Origin: Diplonema papillatum
Lineage: Eukaryota > Euglenozoa > Diplonemea > Diplonemida > Diplonemidae
Assembly (NCBI GenBank): GCA_030068145.1
Contig: JAPJBO010000067.1
Span: 62,001-126,000 of the forward strand
Direction: 5' to 3'
DNA: 64,000 bases
Shown: positions 1-10,148 of the stretch, piece after piece
Position numbering within the stretch: the first letter of the stretch is position 1
How the letters are laid out: every line of letters begins with the position of its first letter
Program-made: the position numbers and the translations under genes
Notes under the pieces: generated by a model
The model's database searches: none
The model's input: the letters and a program-made list of their open reading frames with translations, nothing else
Told to the model about the DNA's origin: nothing

Positions 1-190
1 CGTCCCCTGCCATTTGTACACACCGCCCGTCGTTGCTACTGATTGGCTGTGGAATAGAGCTTGGGAGAGGGAAGCTCGTTCTTGGCAACAAGTTCAGCGC
101 CCGAATCCAAGCAATGTTTCTCAGTTAGAGGAAGCAAAAGTCGTAGCAAGGTTGCTGTAGGTGACCCTGCAGCAGGATCATTACCAAGCT
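1..190 (+). rRNA. 3' end of 18S (SSU) rRNA gene
   Basis: The stretch TTTGTACACACCGCCCGTCG near position 14 is the universal late-SSU motif. The segment at 129-182 (GTCGTAGCAAGG, then CTGTAGGTGACCCTGCAGCAGGATCATTA in outline) is the helix 45 and 3'-terminal region. The rest of the gene should lie upstream of the window. The sequence departs from the usual eukaryotic form (GTCGTAGC for GTCGTAAC, GTGACC for GTGAACC), so it is either a divergent lineage or a diverging copy. No 5.8S or full 28S gene follows within the window. Confidence 0.9.
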
Positions 191-690
191 ACGTCGAGTA
201 TTTCTGTTGGTCGTATAGTGATAACGCAGATCTTAGAAGATTGATATATCCGAAGAATACCTAGTCAATACCTCCGTCGCTATCCCCTTGTTTGACGTCA
301 GAAAACTAGTTATTATCTTCACGAGAACTGGCACTTGGGGAACGTGTCAGTTAGACTTTGGCGGACAATGTCCGGCACGGGGAGGGGGGGGGGGTCTCGG
401 GCCTTCTTTTTGTGGTCTGCCGTGTCGCCATACGTCCGCCACCGAGATAAAAAGGGGGGGGGAGGGGGGGGGCGAGGGCCTTCTTTTTGTTATGGTCTGC
501 CGTGCCGCCATATGTCCGCCACCGAGATAAAAAGGGGGGAGGGGGGGGGGGGGGCGAGGGGCGTCGGCCACAGTAGCCTACAGGACGAAGCCATGGTTTG
601 CCATGCCGTCATGTCCGTCAAAAAGTACATATGCGCCGGTAAAGACCGGCGCCCAGCGAGACTAGAGGCAGCAGTTAAAGTTCGGGGAAC
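191..690 (+). other. ITS1-like spacer with G-rich tandem units
   Basis: Directly follows the 18S end. Positions 390-560 hold two copies, plus a degenerate third at 590-630, of an ~80-bp unit built from TCTGCCGTG, CATACGTCCGCCACCGAGAT and long G tracts. No 5.8S sequence is recognisable. A related piece (shared GATCTTAGAAGATT and GTCGCTCTC-like blocks) recurs near 38,960. Confidence 0.5.
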
Positions 691-1048
691 AGTAGAGTTC
701 AGGCGAAGCTAAGTTCGGGCGAAGCTAAGCTTTGGCGAAGCAAAGTTCTGGCGAAGCAAAGTTCGGGCGAAGCTAAGTAAGTTCTGGTGAAACTAAGTTC
801 TGACAACGTTCGGGCGATGCAAAGTTCTGGTGAAGCAAACTTCAGGCGAAGCTAAGTTCGGTGAAGCAAAGTTCTGGTGAAGCTAAGCTCTGGCAAAGCA
901 AAGTTCGGGCGATGCAAAGTTCTGGTGAAGTTCGGGCGAAGCTACGTTCTGGTGAAGCTAAGTACGGCGAAGCAAAGTTCGGGCGAAGCAAAGTTCGGGC
1001 GAAGCAAAGTTCGGGCGATGCAAAGTTCTGGTGAAGTTCGGGCGAAGC
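690..1048. repeat. ~15-bp minisatellite (GTTCGGGCGAAGCAAA-type)
   Basis: More than 20 degenerate units of AAGTTCGGGCGAAGC and AAGTTCTGGTGAAGC. The array ends at a tRNA-like GGTTCGAACC motif that does not fold as a T-arm. Confidence 0.85.
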
Positions 1049-1284
1049 AAAGTTCTGGGCGGGGTTCGAACCGGGGACCTCACGCCCAGAAGTCTTTCAC
1101 TTCATTCTCCGCTCTCTCACTCAGAAGCCGTTCACTCTGCCATCACGGTGTCATTTCCAAGGGGGAAAACGTCCTAAGGAGACCCTTCACGAAACGACTT
1201 AAAAAAAGTGCCGGCTTCGCCCCCGACCCCCTAAAAAGTAGGGTTGGCTCGATAGAGCTATTAGCATACCTCTAGTCTCGGAAG

Positions 1285-1552
1285 AAAGGTGGGGGGGGGG
1301 GATTGCAAGAACGTGCTTGGAATGGATATGTGCTCAACACCGCACTGGTCCCGTCTGCGCCGTGTTTCGGTCCTTTAAGCCACGGACACATAAGGCGGAC
1401 CATCATCAGCGTGGAACCTGAGTGTCTGCAGACAGGACTGCGGTGTGAGTCTGGTTTGTCAGGCGGCTGTTCGTAGCTCGTCACAGCCAGGACCACCCGT
1501 GCTACTAGAGCACAGGCTAATCCGTCACGGGGAGAAGGCCCCTACAACCGTG
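1285..1552. mobile_element. Dispersed element, family 4, long copy
   Basis: A ~265-bp sequence containing GCAAGAACGTGCTTGGAATG, GTCTGCGCCGTGTTTCGGTC and CAGCCAGGACCACCCGTGCT. Other copies lie at 1803-1962, 25607-25745, 27690-27905, 38030-38250, 42178-42275 and 59235-59390 in both orientations. It has no coding capacity, so it is probably non-autonomous. Confidence 0.75.
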
Positions 1553-1802
1553 TCTGAGCAATCAGTTAAAAAACTCAAGGCACTCGCCCTGATTGTGACT
1601 GCGACTCGCTAGGCAGCACTGACTTGTCTTCTTTTTACGGTGGCAATCTGCGAAGTAAACTCCGCAGAGCACAGTGGACATGGGGTTGCCGTGTGCAGCA
1701 CCAATGGTTGAAGCACCAAAAGGGAAAAGAGTGCGAGGAAGTTATCCTGCGTGCTGAGGGCAGCAAGTCGCGTTACGCGAAGTACCCTACTGGAATGGGG
1801 GG

Positions 1803-1962
1803 ATTGCAAGAACGTGCTTGAATGGATATGTGCTCAACACCGCACTGGTCCCGTCTGCGCCGTGTTTCGGTCCTTTAAGCCACGGACACATAAGGCGGAC
1901 CATCATCAGCGTGGAACCTGAGTGTCTGCAGACAGGACTGCGGTGTGAGTCTGGTTGGCAGG
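1803..1962. mobile_element. Family 4 element, truncated copy
   Basis: Near-identical to 1299-1455 and cut off at a long G tract (1970-1997). The interval 1553-1802 between the two copies shows nothing I can identify. Confidence 0.75.
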
Positions 1963-1971
1963 GGGGTCATA

Positions 1972-2002
<31 letters not shown>

Positions 2003-2009
2003 ATCATGG

Positions 2010-2402
2010 CAAACGTTGAACGTTTGAACGTTTGACAAACGTTTGCGTTTGCAAAATTCATGTCAAACGTGTATCAAACGTGAGTGAGGCGCTGGCTGCG
2101 CCTGCAGTGGGGATCCGAGTGTGGGGTCGGCTTGTGAACACTCGAGCCACAAGGGCAAGATCTTCATGCCCGGGGCCCCAGAAAGTGGGAGGGAACACTT
2201 GCTGAAGGCTAGTATCTCCCTGTATCTCCCTGTGCACGCCCAAGGAGAACCAGAAGGATGTCTTGTTCCCTTATTTTCGTCGTGTCCGCCTGCAGCCACG
2301 TGGGGAAGTGCTATCAAGGGTCGTGTACTGTGTACAGACCCGGTCCATCGATTGGCAAACGTCACGTTTGCACGTTTGTCAAACGTTTGCGTTTGTTCGA
2401 AG
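2010..2402. repeat. AAACGTTTG-rich inverted repeat element
   Basis: Both ends are packed with AAACGTTTGCGTTTG and its complement (2010-2085 and 2347-2402). Related blocks occur at 3082-3110 and 25318-25380. It may be a fold-back element with the intervening ~260 bp as its interior. Confidence 0.45.
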
Positions 2403-2419
2403 TAGAAAAAGAGGCACGG

Positions 2420-2785
2420 GGTTCCTATAACAAAATTCTCATGCCGAGCTCTCTTCCACTCGCCTTCTTCGTCCAGGCACCCGAATCGAACTCGTACTCG
2501 GCTTTTCTTCTTCCTCTTCTTCAACTCCTCTGCAGCCTGCCTCGAGGATAGAATACACGCCTTAGACATTGGGTTCCACTCCACACCGTACACTACAACC
2601 GTAAGACCGTCTGCGCGAATCATGTTTCCTAAGTCAGTAGACCTCCAGCCTTCCGGCAGGTCTGTATTTAAAACGTCGGGAACGACTTGGACAGCAGCGC
2701 TTGCCCTTGACATTTGCATAAACGAGGCCGATATCGTCGAGGCCCGATCCATCCTGTCAGGCCCAGCCGTGCCCCCTCGCCGCAT
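2420..2785 (-). CDS. Hypothetical coding stretch, minus strand
   Basis: An open frame of about 120 residues starting at the ATG complementary to 2783-2785. It is rich in charged residues and ordinary in composition: an acidic and polar N-terminal half, then a Lys/Arg block (EELKKRKKKSRVRVRF) around residue 90, then EEGEWKRARHENF. After that the frame runs into the AAACG repeat at 2402, so the natural end, or a splice donor, is probably near 2425. I do not recognise a family. It could be an exon of a host gene or a relic of a mobile element. Confidence 0.35.
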
Positions 2786-3116
2786 CTCATCAACACAACA
2801 ACCCCACGCCTCCTCCTACTAATTCGGGTGCCTTGCCATGAAGAGGAGACGTAATTAGTTATAGGGTGTTCATGGTACTAGGGGTTTAAGTAACTTACTA
2901 AGTTCACTTCGACCTTCGCAGATTTTCTAGATTTTGTCAACGGCTACTGCCAAGGAAGCAATTGCAATTTCATCGGTTCCACATGCCTGTTGCAGTTCGA
3001 CCTTTGAACCAATCAACACTTCGTGACAGGTAAAAGGAAGGGGGTTGGGAAAATGTGCTACTGCTTGCTTGATAAATCTTGTCAAACGTACGTTTGCAAA
3101 CGTTTGATAACATCAC

Positions 3117-3227
3117 TGCCCTAGGGCTAAGTTGGATGGAAACGCCGTTTCTTTTAGTTTTTTCGAAATAAGGAAACGGAAACGGAAACGGAAACGGAAA
3201 CGTTTCCGTTTCTTTTAAAAGAAACGC
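3117..3227. mobile_element. (GGAAAC)n element, copy 1
   Basis: Begins with CCCTAGGGCTAAGTTGGATG, followed by GGAAACGCCGTTTC, and contains about five GGAAAC units meeting GTTTCC. The same parts recur at 4247-4366, 5516-5612 and 6041-6156. Confidence 0.6.
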
Positions 3228-4246
3228 CGGAAGGCTCTTCATGCTGAGGGGTCCTATAGGATACCACTTCACGGGTCCTTCTGTGTGTCCGTCGGGTGTC
3301 CGTTTCCAGCCAAATTTTGGCTTTCCTTTCAGACCTTCTTCTTTTGATCTACCAGCGGGCACTTCTCTTCCTCCGTCTTCTGGCGGGCTCTCTGACTCTT
3401 CAGGGCCCTTCCTGGGCTGTTCTTCGACTTGGCTCGGCCCCTTCTTGTGTGTCGTCGCGGCCTCGTTTGTGCAGAGCAGTCGCCGGTGCTCACCGCTTTC
3501 TTTCGTCGGCGATCTGACACGAGCAAATAGGTAACCACAAGCTAATGATGCAGAATGTCGTCACATGTGGATGTTTTCTGACACCAGATTCCACTCTTCT
3601 GTGCCTACCACTTCGTCTTCTGCTGCTTCCAACCCACGTTCTCATGTGAGTGGGGCTTGTTGAATCTGCCGTCCTCTTCTGCATTGTTGGTGGTTTCTTC
3701 CTGCCGTCGTTGTCTATGCTCCGACAACACCGCCCCTTCCGGTGACGGTTGCCACCCGACGTCGTATGCAAGGTGCACTGTGGCAAGCGATGTTTAACGC
3801 ACACGTTACTGCGTGGCCATCGCTTTTCTGGCGGGTTCAACATTGCCCCGGCATACGTGTGCCCTTCTCACCTCCTGATGCTGATTACACTCCCTCTTTG
3901 TCTTACACCGCCGAAAGACCCCGGTCTTGTAGCCTGTGGCGCTGAACGATCGTATCTGTAGAGTCTATTTGTGCTTTCCCGATCGTCTTCAGCGCGTTGG
4001 CCAACAGCCTCGCATAACAGAGCATCGTCGCCACAACAGCCATTGATGTAAAGAGCTGCAGACCTCAAAGTCAGCACAACCGGATGCGTGTGGTTGCGTC
4101 TGCTCCACGCGGTCGCAACTCTTATGCTTCTTTCCTCCCTCTTTTCGGAGCCTCCTTGTCCATGGTTTCCCACTGGATTGCGGGGTCCGCCGTTCGGAAC
4201 ACATTTCCGGTCGGACCTTCAGCCAGTATACTAGTGGCATACCAGC
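3228..4246. other. No convincing feature
   Basis: Short open frames on both strands are mutually overlapping and none has a recognisable domain. A pyrimidine-rich stretch at 3300-3530 could hide an exon, but no frame stands out. Confidence 0.3.
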
Positions 4247-4366
4247 CGTTTCTTTTGAAAAGAAACGGCGTTTCCATCCACCGCCAAAAAGAAGGAAACG
4301 GAAACGGAAACGGAAACGGAAACGTTTCCAACGTTTCCATCCTACATAGCCCTAGGGGGGGGCAAA
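4247..4366. mobile_element. (GGAAAC)n element, copy 2
   Basis: Five GGAAAC units preceded by the palindrome CCGTTTCTTTTGAAAAGAAACGG and ending in ATAGCCCTAGGGGGGG. The terminal CCCTAGGG block is on the opposite side from copies 1 and 3. Confidence 0.6.
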
Positions 4367-4704
4367 CTCTGAAAACTGCGCCACTTAGCCTTTTTCTGGC
4401 GTTATAGTGCATTTTAGGTCAATCTTTGAAAACCAACCCCCTTTTTTCAGCACATGATGACTTTGTGGGGGGTGTTTGGCTGTCTGCAGTGCATAATAGT
4501 GCCTTCTTGAGCCTTTTTGAGGCATTTTCAGCCCCTTACAGGCCTCGGTCGCTCGGCGGGTCACAAGCACCCTGTGCAGCACCTGTGGTCCTGATCTTGT
4601 CGAAAACACCCCAATCTGGATCCAAAATCCACAGCAGTGCCCTCACCGGTGACTGGCGGGTGCCAAAAGTTGGTAAAACAGGCCAAAACCTCGAGTTTTA
4701 TGGC

Positions 4705-4818
4705 CAGATTCACTAAATAGCCGGCCAGATTCACTGTATAGCTGGTCGGATTCATTAAATAGCTGGTCATATTCGCCAAATAGCCGGTCGTATTCACTAA
4801 ATAGCTACTACATAGATG
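4705..4818. repeat. ~24-bp minisatellite (ATTCACTAAATAGCTGGTC)
   Basis: Five degenerate units of ATTCACTAAATAGCCGGTC-type sequence. The flanks 4367-4704 and 4819-5515 contain nothing else I can support. Confidence 0.7.
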
Positions 4819-5515
4819 GTCAGACTTACTGAAATTCCAGAAGAAATGACAGAATTTCCGCTCCACCACCCTGAAGTGCAGATATACAGATGAAATGCCA
4901 CTGGAAACAATGAACCGGTGTCTGAAGTGCGGTCATTTGTCCACCAGACAAGTGAAGGGGTGCAAGAGCTGGAGTAAACGGGATAGGAGGGATGGACGTA
5001 CACTCGGGTGCATAAGGCGAACCCGCGACACCTCGCACACCTCCGCAACCGATTGCGACCGACAACGACACGCCTTTGTCAGCCCACCGAGCTGTCCAAC
5101 GCGGCCACCCCTGCCTCAAGTGATCCCTCAGACACTGTGCAAACACGAGTGCCCAGCACACACACACTCAGTCACACCTGGTAGATTCAGGAACCGAGGA
5201 GCATGGCCAGGAGGGCAGGAACGTGGTCAGGAGTGCAGAACCGCGGACAGGAGCGGGTGCAGGAGTACTGGACCGTGGTCAGAATTGCAGGAATAAGTGC
5301 AGAACCGCAGGAACAGAGTGCTATCTGAAACAAGCAGCTATTTAGTAAGTGGCGCACCCCAAAAACATGAAATTTGCGTTTCACCTCTCTTTTAAGCCTC
5401 CTCAGTCGAAAACTAGGCCGGGAAATGATTTTCTTGTCCCCAGAGGACCCGTTAGAGGCCCCAGGCATGGGTGCATGCTGCCGGCTTAACTCAGTTTCAT
5501 TTTTGTCGAAAAAAG

Positions 5516-5612
5516 TTTGCCCCCCCCTAGGGCTATGTTGGCAAGTAGACGCGTTTCCATCCGTTTTTTCCAAAACATGGAAACGGAAACGGAAACGGAA
5601 ACGGAAACGGCT
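5516..5612. mobile_element. (GGAAAC)n element, copy 3
   Basis: Starts CCCCCCCTAGGGCTATGTTG, then CGCGTTTCCATCC, and ends in four GGAAAC units. Confidence 0.6.
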
Positions 5613-5659
5613 CCGTGGTTTTGCAGGCTACCCACAAACCATGCTAACACCACCAGGGA

Positions 5660-5785
5660 ATACTACACGGTGAGGTCCAGCCCCAGAAGTTGGAGCTAAA
5701 GAGGATGCCCGAGTCACACCCGAAAAGCGGGTGTGACACCCGCTTTTTAAACTCCCGCTTTAACTCCAGCTTCTGAGGCTGCTCA
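5660..5785. mobile_element. Family G MITE-like element
   Basis: TIRs: TCCAGCCCCAGAAGTTGGAG on the left, and AACTCCAGCTTCTGAGGCTG on the right. The middle has a strong hairpin, CACACCCGAAAAGCGGGTGTG. Further copies are at 25390-25545 and 46340-46505, with fragments at 56590 and 57695. Confidence 0.7.
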
Positions 5786-6040
5786 CATCCCCGACAGCCA
5801 AAACCGAAAAGACTGTCACGCATACGAACCTTGTCGAGAATTTTACGGGGAGGTCTCCAGGCCCAATTCTCTGAGTGCTTGGTTGCCACCACTACGAAGG
5901 ACCGCGCAGCTCGGGACTACTTCGGAGACAGCACCGTTTGCACAGATAAATTTGTTTTGCTGGCTCGTTGGGAAATACCCCTAAAAATTTTTCCCCGCCC
6001 CTCCGAGGTGTGGTCACCTTACACACTGCAATCTGCAGCA

Positions 6041-6156
6041 GCCGTTTCCCAAATAAGGAAACGCCGTTTCCTTGAAAGTATGGAAACGGAAACGGAAACG
6101 GAAACGGGAAACGTTTCCGTTTACTTGCCATCATAGCCCTAGGGGGGGGGGTTCTC
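6041..6156. mobile_element. (GGAAAC)n element, copy 4
   Basis: Four GGAAAC units after CCGTTTCCTTGAAAGTAT, ending in ATAGCCCTAGGGGGGG, oriented like copy 2. Confidence 0.6.
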
Positions 6157-6222
6157 CGCTATGCCGGCAAGTGTCCGCCAAAGTCTATTCCTTGTGCAGC
6201 GAAATACATAACACGCACACAG

Positions 6223-7445
6223 GCACACCACCGAAGCCATGGCTGAGCAGCTCAACAGTCTCCGACGACGGAATAACGGAACTGTGATCCTAGTTTTCTC
6301 CGTCCGAGGTAGCGGGTACTTCACCGGCTACGCAGAGATGTCTGGAACTGTGAAGCACCGCCAAGAACACCGCACAATACAGGTTTGTTTAATGGTTTTT
6401 TTGGGTGGTTTGAAGGAGAACCCGAAGCTCAGAGCCTTGTGGCTGGCCAGACAGGCAGTGCTCTGTCCCCAACTAGTCAGTGAGGTACGATCCTTCCCCC
6501 AGGCAAATTTTTAAGATGTCGGCTTTACTCAGATACATTGCTGAATTTTCCGCGCAGGACACCCTAGAAAAGCTTCCGGCGAGCTGGCGGTATATCTTCA
6601 AGGTCAACTGGCTCTGCGTGGGGAGCGTCGAGTTCTCGGACACGCTGCACCTGAAGCTCGACGACGGGAAGCCCGTCCAGCAGGCGAAGGACGGCGACAT
6701 CATCCTCCCCGCGTCCGGCGCCGCGCTCTGCACGATGATCGACAAGTGGGGAGCAGACCAGCGGCGAGGCCGAGGGCAGCGACGGCCACCGAAAGCCCGC
6801 TCGAAGTCCGACAACCTGAGTCTTTCACATTGTCCCACTTGTGCATTGTTTTCTTTTCGGCGTCGTCTTCGAAGTAAACTTGATGCTAGTATTATACATG
6901 CGTGAAAGGCAGTGTTCTGCCAAAACAGTATACTACGATTCTTCCTATCGCAGATACGATACGCACACTAATACACGATACCTTTTCGACAACGGTCACC
7001 CGGAGACTATAAAACCCCGGATTACAAAGTGAACTTGCACTCCAAAATGCGGGCTTTCAGCAGCTCGAATACAAAGCTGAAACAATCCGCGCAGGACACC
7101 CTCGAAAAGCTTCCGGCGAGCTGGCGGTATATCTTCAAGGTCAACTGGCTCTGCGTGGGGAGCGTCGAGTTCTCGGACACGCTGCACCTGAAGCTCGACG
7201 ACGGGAAGCCCGTCCAGCAGGCGAAGGACGGCGACATCATCCTCCCAGCGTCCGGCGCCGCGCTCTGCACGATGATCGACAAGTGCGGGGAGCAGACCAG
7301 CGGCGAGGCCGAGGGCAGCGACGGCCACCGAAAGCCCACCGGCGCCTCGAAATCCGACGACCAGCCGCCGGCGAAGCGCGCCCCCGAAATCGACATCTCC
7401 AACCTCACCTATGAAGAATACACCAAGCTCATGCGCAAGTCTTGA
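6223..7445 (+). CDS. YTH-domain RNA-binding protein, 5'-partial, with duplicated last exon
   Basis: YTH proteins bind N6-methyladenosine in RNA. Exon A (6223-6382) carries the first half of the fold: HTTEAMAEQLNS, then VILVFSVRGSGYFTGYAEMS, matching the family core (V-x-L-I-F-S-V-x-x-S-G-x-F-x-G-x-A-x-M). It follows an ACACAG acceptor and ends CAG|GTTTGT. The last exon exists twice. Copy 2 (7095-7445) is intact after CGCGCAG and reads DTLEKLPASWRYIFKVNWLCVGS, then HLKLDDGKPVQQAKDGDII, the second half (F-K-V-x-W, K-P-V, D-G). It ends in an acidic and basic tail and TGA. The phases agree (0/0). The exon encoding the first YTH strand is not found upstream. Its final codon would be split xx|G, which fits the cage Trp of W-x-T-T. 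Family assignment is from remembered patterns, closest to YTHDC2-like domains. Confidence 0.75.
6558..6812 (+). pseudogene. First, damaged copy of the YTH last exon
   Basis: Nearly identical to 7095-7355 and starts at the same CGCGCAG acceptor. It has lost one base near 6746 (AAGTGGGGAG against AAGTGCGGGGAG), which shifts the frame just after the YTH fold, and it also lacks the CCACCGGCG block and the true stop. Splicing into it would keep the domain but replace the C-terminal tail. The high identity implies a recent tandem duplication of about 537 bp. Confidence 0.7.
6865..7056. repeat. Dispersed repeats between the two YTH exon copies, including a TATA-like module
   Basis: 6868-6915 carries the ACTTGATGCTAG...ATGAGAGGCAG-type repeat also found at 23395, 27300, 28240 and 57760. 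6940-6992 carries GCAGATACGATACGCACACT, shared with 29515-29560. 6993-7056 is the 55-bp module GGTCACCCGGAGACTATAAAA...CTTGCACTCCAAAA (see findings). Confidence 0.65.
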
Positions 7446-7593
7446 TGGCGACGCTTCCCCATCCGGTAGGCTGCACGAACACGCTGTTCTTAAACGAGCG
7501 TTTTATCCGCGGGTGCCGTTTGTATGCCTTCAATTCCTTGCATCTGAATCCTACACAGCTTACGTACAAAGAGTACACGAGAGGTTATGCGCA

Positions 7594-8110
7594 ATCAGTC
7601 TTGTCGCACAAACACTGTGAGATGATGCGTTACATTACGTTTGTGCTCCTCACATACAACCGTGTCTCATTTTCAACAAAACTACGCATTCCTTTCCCGA
7701 CCACTTTTGGGGTTTGCAACGGAGAATTTCTGTGTGCGCACACGAACCCGAACCACAATCCAACGCAGAATCCGAGGATTGCGGAGCTGCAGTGTACAAG
7801 CATTTCACTGTCAGTTCTGTCAGCCTGCGGCTCGCAAGTCTTGTCGCACAAACACTGTGCGATGATGCGTCACATACACGCGTCGCTTGTGCTCCTCACA
7901 TACAACCGTGTCTCATTTTCAACAAACAACAAAACTCCGCATTCCTTTCCCGACGATTTTTGGGGTTTTCAACGGAGAATTTCTGTATGCGCACACGAAC
8001 CCGAACCACAATCCAACACAGAATCCGAGGATTGCGGAGCTGCAGTGTACAAGCATTCCACTATCAGTTCTGTCGCCTGCGGCTCGCAAGTCTTGTCGAA
8101 GGCGGCGCAT
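7594..8110. repeat. Tandem duplication, ~242-bp unit, two copies plus stub
   Basis: GTCTTGTCGCACAAACACTG recurs at about 7599 and 7839, and GCAAGTCTTGTCG again at 8088. The units include ACGAACCCGAACCACAATCC. The region lies just downstream of the YTH stop and leaves a long open frame that I regard as accidental. Confidence 0.85.
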
Positions 8111-8206
8111 GTCGGGCCGGTACCCTGAGATACTCAACTGGCCCACCCCTCGCCAGTAACAAACACACACGGGAAGGCAGTGTTCTGCCTGCACGTTGAA
8201 CCAAGG

Positions 8207-8370
8207 GCTTTTTGCTTAAGCACCAGCTTTGAAGGAAATACTCAAGGAGGCCGCCAGTGTTGCAAAGATTTCGAAGGGAGGAAATGTCCTGCAACCAACG
8301 CGAAACACCGGGTAAACCTGAGTCTAGTGCCGGGGGGTAGGCGTTCAACGAGAAGAACCCATTCCGTAAA
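8207..8370. mobile_element. Family A MITE-like element, diverged copy
   Basis: GGAAATACTCAAGGAGGCCG, then GGAAATGTCCTGCAACC and AGGCGTTCAAC, matching the full copies at 40853-41046, 48951-49124 and 57880-58157. Confidence 0.65.
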
Positions 8371-9790
8371 GTTGTTTATCCCTCCTCCAGCAGTCAAAAA
8401 TACGCACCATGCCGGACCTCTGAGTATTTCTCCCAAAAAGTAACTGCTTCTGCCCTTTGGCGCGCCTACGACGATACCCGCAAGACTCACCAGGTTCCAC
8501 AGCGAGAACTGGTGAGAATCACACGCCCAATTACAAGATGAAAGAAGAATTCGCAATCCCCCACAGGTTTATTTACTCCCCTCCCCCCCAGCGTTGGTCA
8601 TATTCTGTATCTGAATCTGCTACTTTCTCCTTTTCTCGTTCACTGATCTCAGCGGAGGCAGAACCACGAAACGTTTCCTTTCTTCTTATTGTTGAGCGGG
8701 CGAAGCCACGCACACCTACTCACGCGGTGAGTTCCAGCCACAGAGGGGAAAAGGGTGTGCAGAAAAGTGAAGAGCAAACGGGTGTACTTTGCTCACGTCC
8801 TTTTTGCCAAAGGTTTTACTCCAGTTTCACTCTGAACCAGTTTTTCGACGATAGCAGACACGCACCGTTGGACACTGGGACTAAGGTTTTAGCACGTTTT
8901 TGTGTCTAACAAATGCAATTGTTGATCGATGAGTCAACCTCTACGACCGCTTAGGAATACCTTCGAAAAGAAGACTTGTACTCACGTACAAAAAGTTCAA
9001 AAAGGCGGAATTCAAAACTCTGTCGTCCCTGGACTACTCATGTATCGGATCGCAGATGAGCGGTCCAGACCAGCTCACGCGCCAAAGGTGTGGAGTTGAC
9101 CCCGATAATAAAACAGGACTGTGATGCCTTTTTTTGTCAAGTCGGTCTCGGTGGTACGCAGCTGGGCTTCCGACCATCAGCTGTGAATTCTATGGTGGGA
9201 CCAGCACCTGCCTCTACGAAGCACAGAGTTTGAAGCTGTCCCTGCTTTCTACCGGCACCCGATTGCATGCAATTTCATAAGTAGAGGCTGGCACGTGGGG
9301 GTGCACTCCATGTCTCATAACCGTACCTCATCTGTATCCACTGCGATGACGTACGAAGAGCCCTTGCAGATTCCACGAACCCTACTTCGGATTAACGCTC
9401 TCGAATATTGAGTGAAATTTACTGACCCCCTGCTGATGTGTATCGAGGCTATTTCTCGTCGCGTCATTACCGTCGGGTACCTTCGCGTATCTGCTGGCAT
9501 CCTTCGATGTGGTACTGTGTCAGTTTTCAAGCTCGTTGTAGTCTGGTGAAGTCGGCCCTGCCAGCTTGCCTGCGTTTGGCCCTGTTTTCTTCCCCTCTCG
9601 TCTCGCCCAGTTCGCCTTCGTGCTGTTAGGACGCCCGCCCCCCATCCCCCGAACGAGTTCTTCTTTTTTTTTTTACCAAACATGAAATGTTGGAGGAAAT
9701 GAGAAGCTCGTCGCCGCAAACCGTGGCGTTTTCACTTGCGTCCTGAATCCAGCTTTACGTAAAAAACGATCAGGCACTGCGTTCAACGAA
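8371..9790. other. No convincing feature
   Basis: Open frames here are short, overlap on both strands and carry no domain. A T-rich tract near 9662 followed by AACATGAAATGTTGGAGGAA resembles the family E flank at 28605. Confidence 0.3.
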
Positions 9791-9809
9791 AAATATATAA
9801 AACACCTAA

Positions 9810-10148
9810 ATGTCTACCATGTTGTGGGGCACCCCGTCGAGAAAGAGCAAGTTCTCGTATCCAAGCGAGCTCGCTGCAGCTTTCGAGCGGGTGACAGGGA
9901 GCAAACCCCTGAGAGGGGTGAAGCTGTTGACGGGCGAGGCGACCTCCTTCGTAAGGTCGCGGTTCTCACGCACGGAGGAGACCGCGGTGCGCCAGCTGCG
10001 CGCCGTGGTGGCCGGGGTTCTGGGCGTGGAGGCGGCTGCGGTGTCGAGCCTGATGGGCTCCCGGCTTCTGCCGTTCAACGAAAACAACTCTCTCTTCACA
10101 TCATCATCATCATCATTAGTTTTGTATCAGCCGCGGTTGTGCGAGTGA
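9810..10148 (+). CDS. Hypothetical protein, 112 aa
   Basis: An ATG follows a TATATAAAA box by about ten bases (9790-9798). The frame begins MSTMLWGTPSRKSKF and is GC-rich in third positions up to about 10,080, like the recognised genes nearby. The middle is helical and Val/Ala rich (AVRQLRAVVAGVLGVEAAAV, residues ~60-80). The last ~25 residues, after FNENNSLF, use a TCA repeat and look like read-through of an intron or UTR, so the true C-terminus may be spliced on from downstream. One short candidate exon, APRRMLHEK, lies at 10298-10324 between a TCTCAG acceptor and a GTACAC donor. No family recognised. Confidence 0.45.
   Translation: MSTMLWGTPSRKSKFSYPSELAAAFERVTGSKPLRGVKLLTGEATSFVRSRFSRTEETAVRQLRAVVAGVLGVEAAAVSSLMGSRLLPFNENNSLFTSSSSSLVLYQPRLCE

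Noticed and set aside
1053..1090. tRNA-like GGTTCGAACC motif at the end of the minisatellite
   Set aside because: The bases around the loop do not pair as a T-arm on either strand and no acceptor or anticodon arm is found.
6508..6557. ATG giving MSALLRYIAEFSAQ in front of the first YTH last-exon copy
   Set aside because: This is intron sequence. The family match begins exactly after CGCGCAG, and the other copy has different sequence upstream of it.
7442..8128. 228-codon frame after the YTH stop
   Set aside because: It runs through a tandem duplication and encodes the same segment twice without a domain; probably 3' flank.
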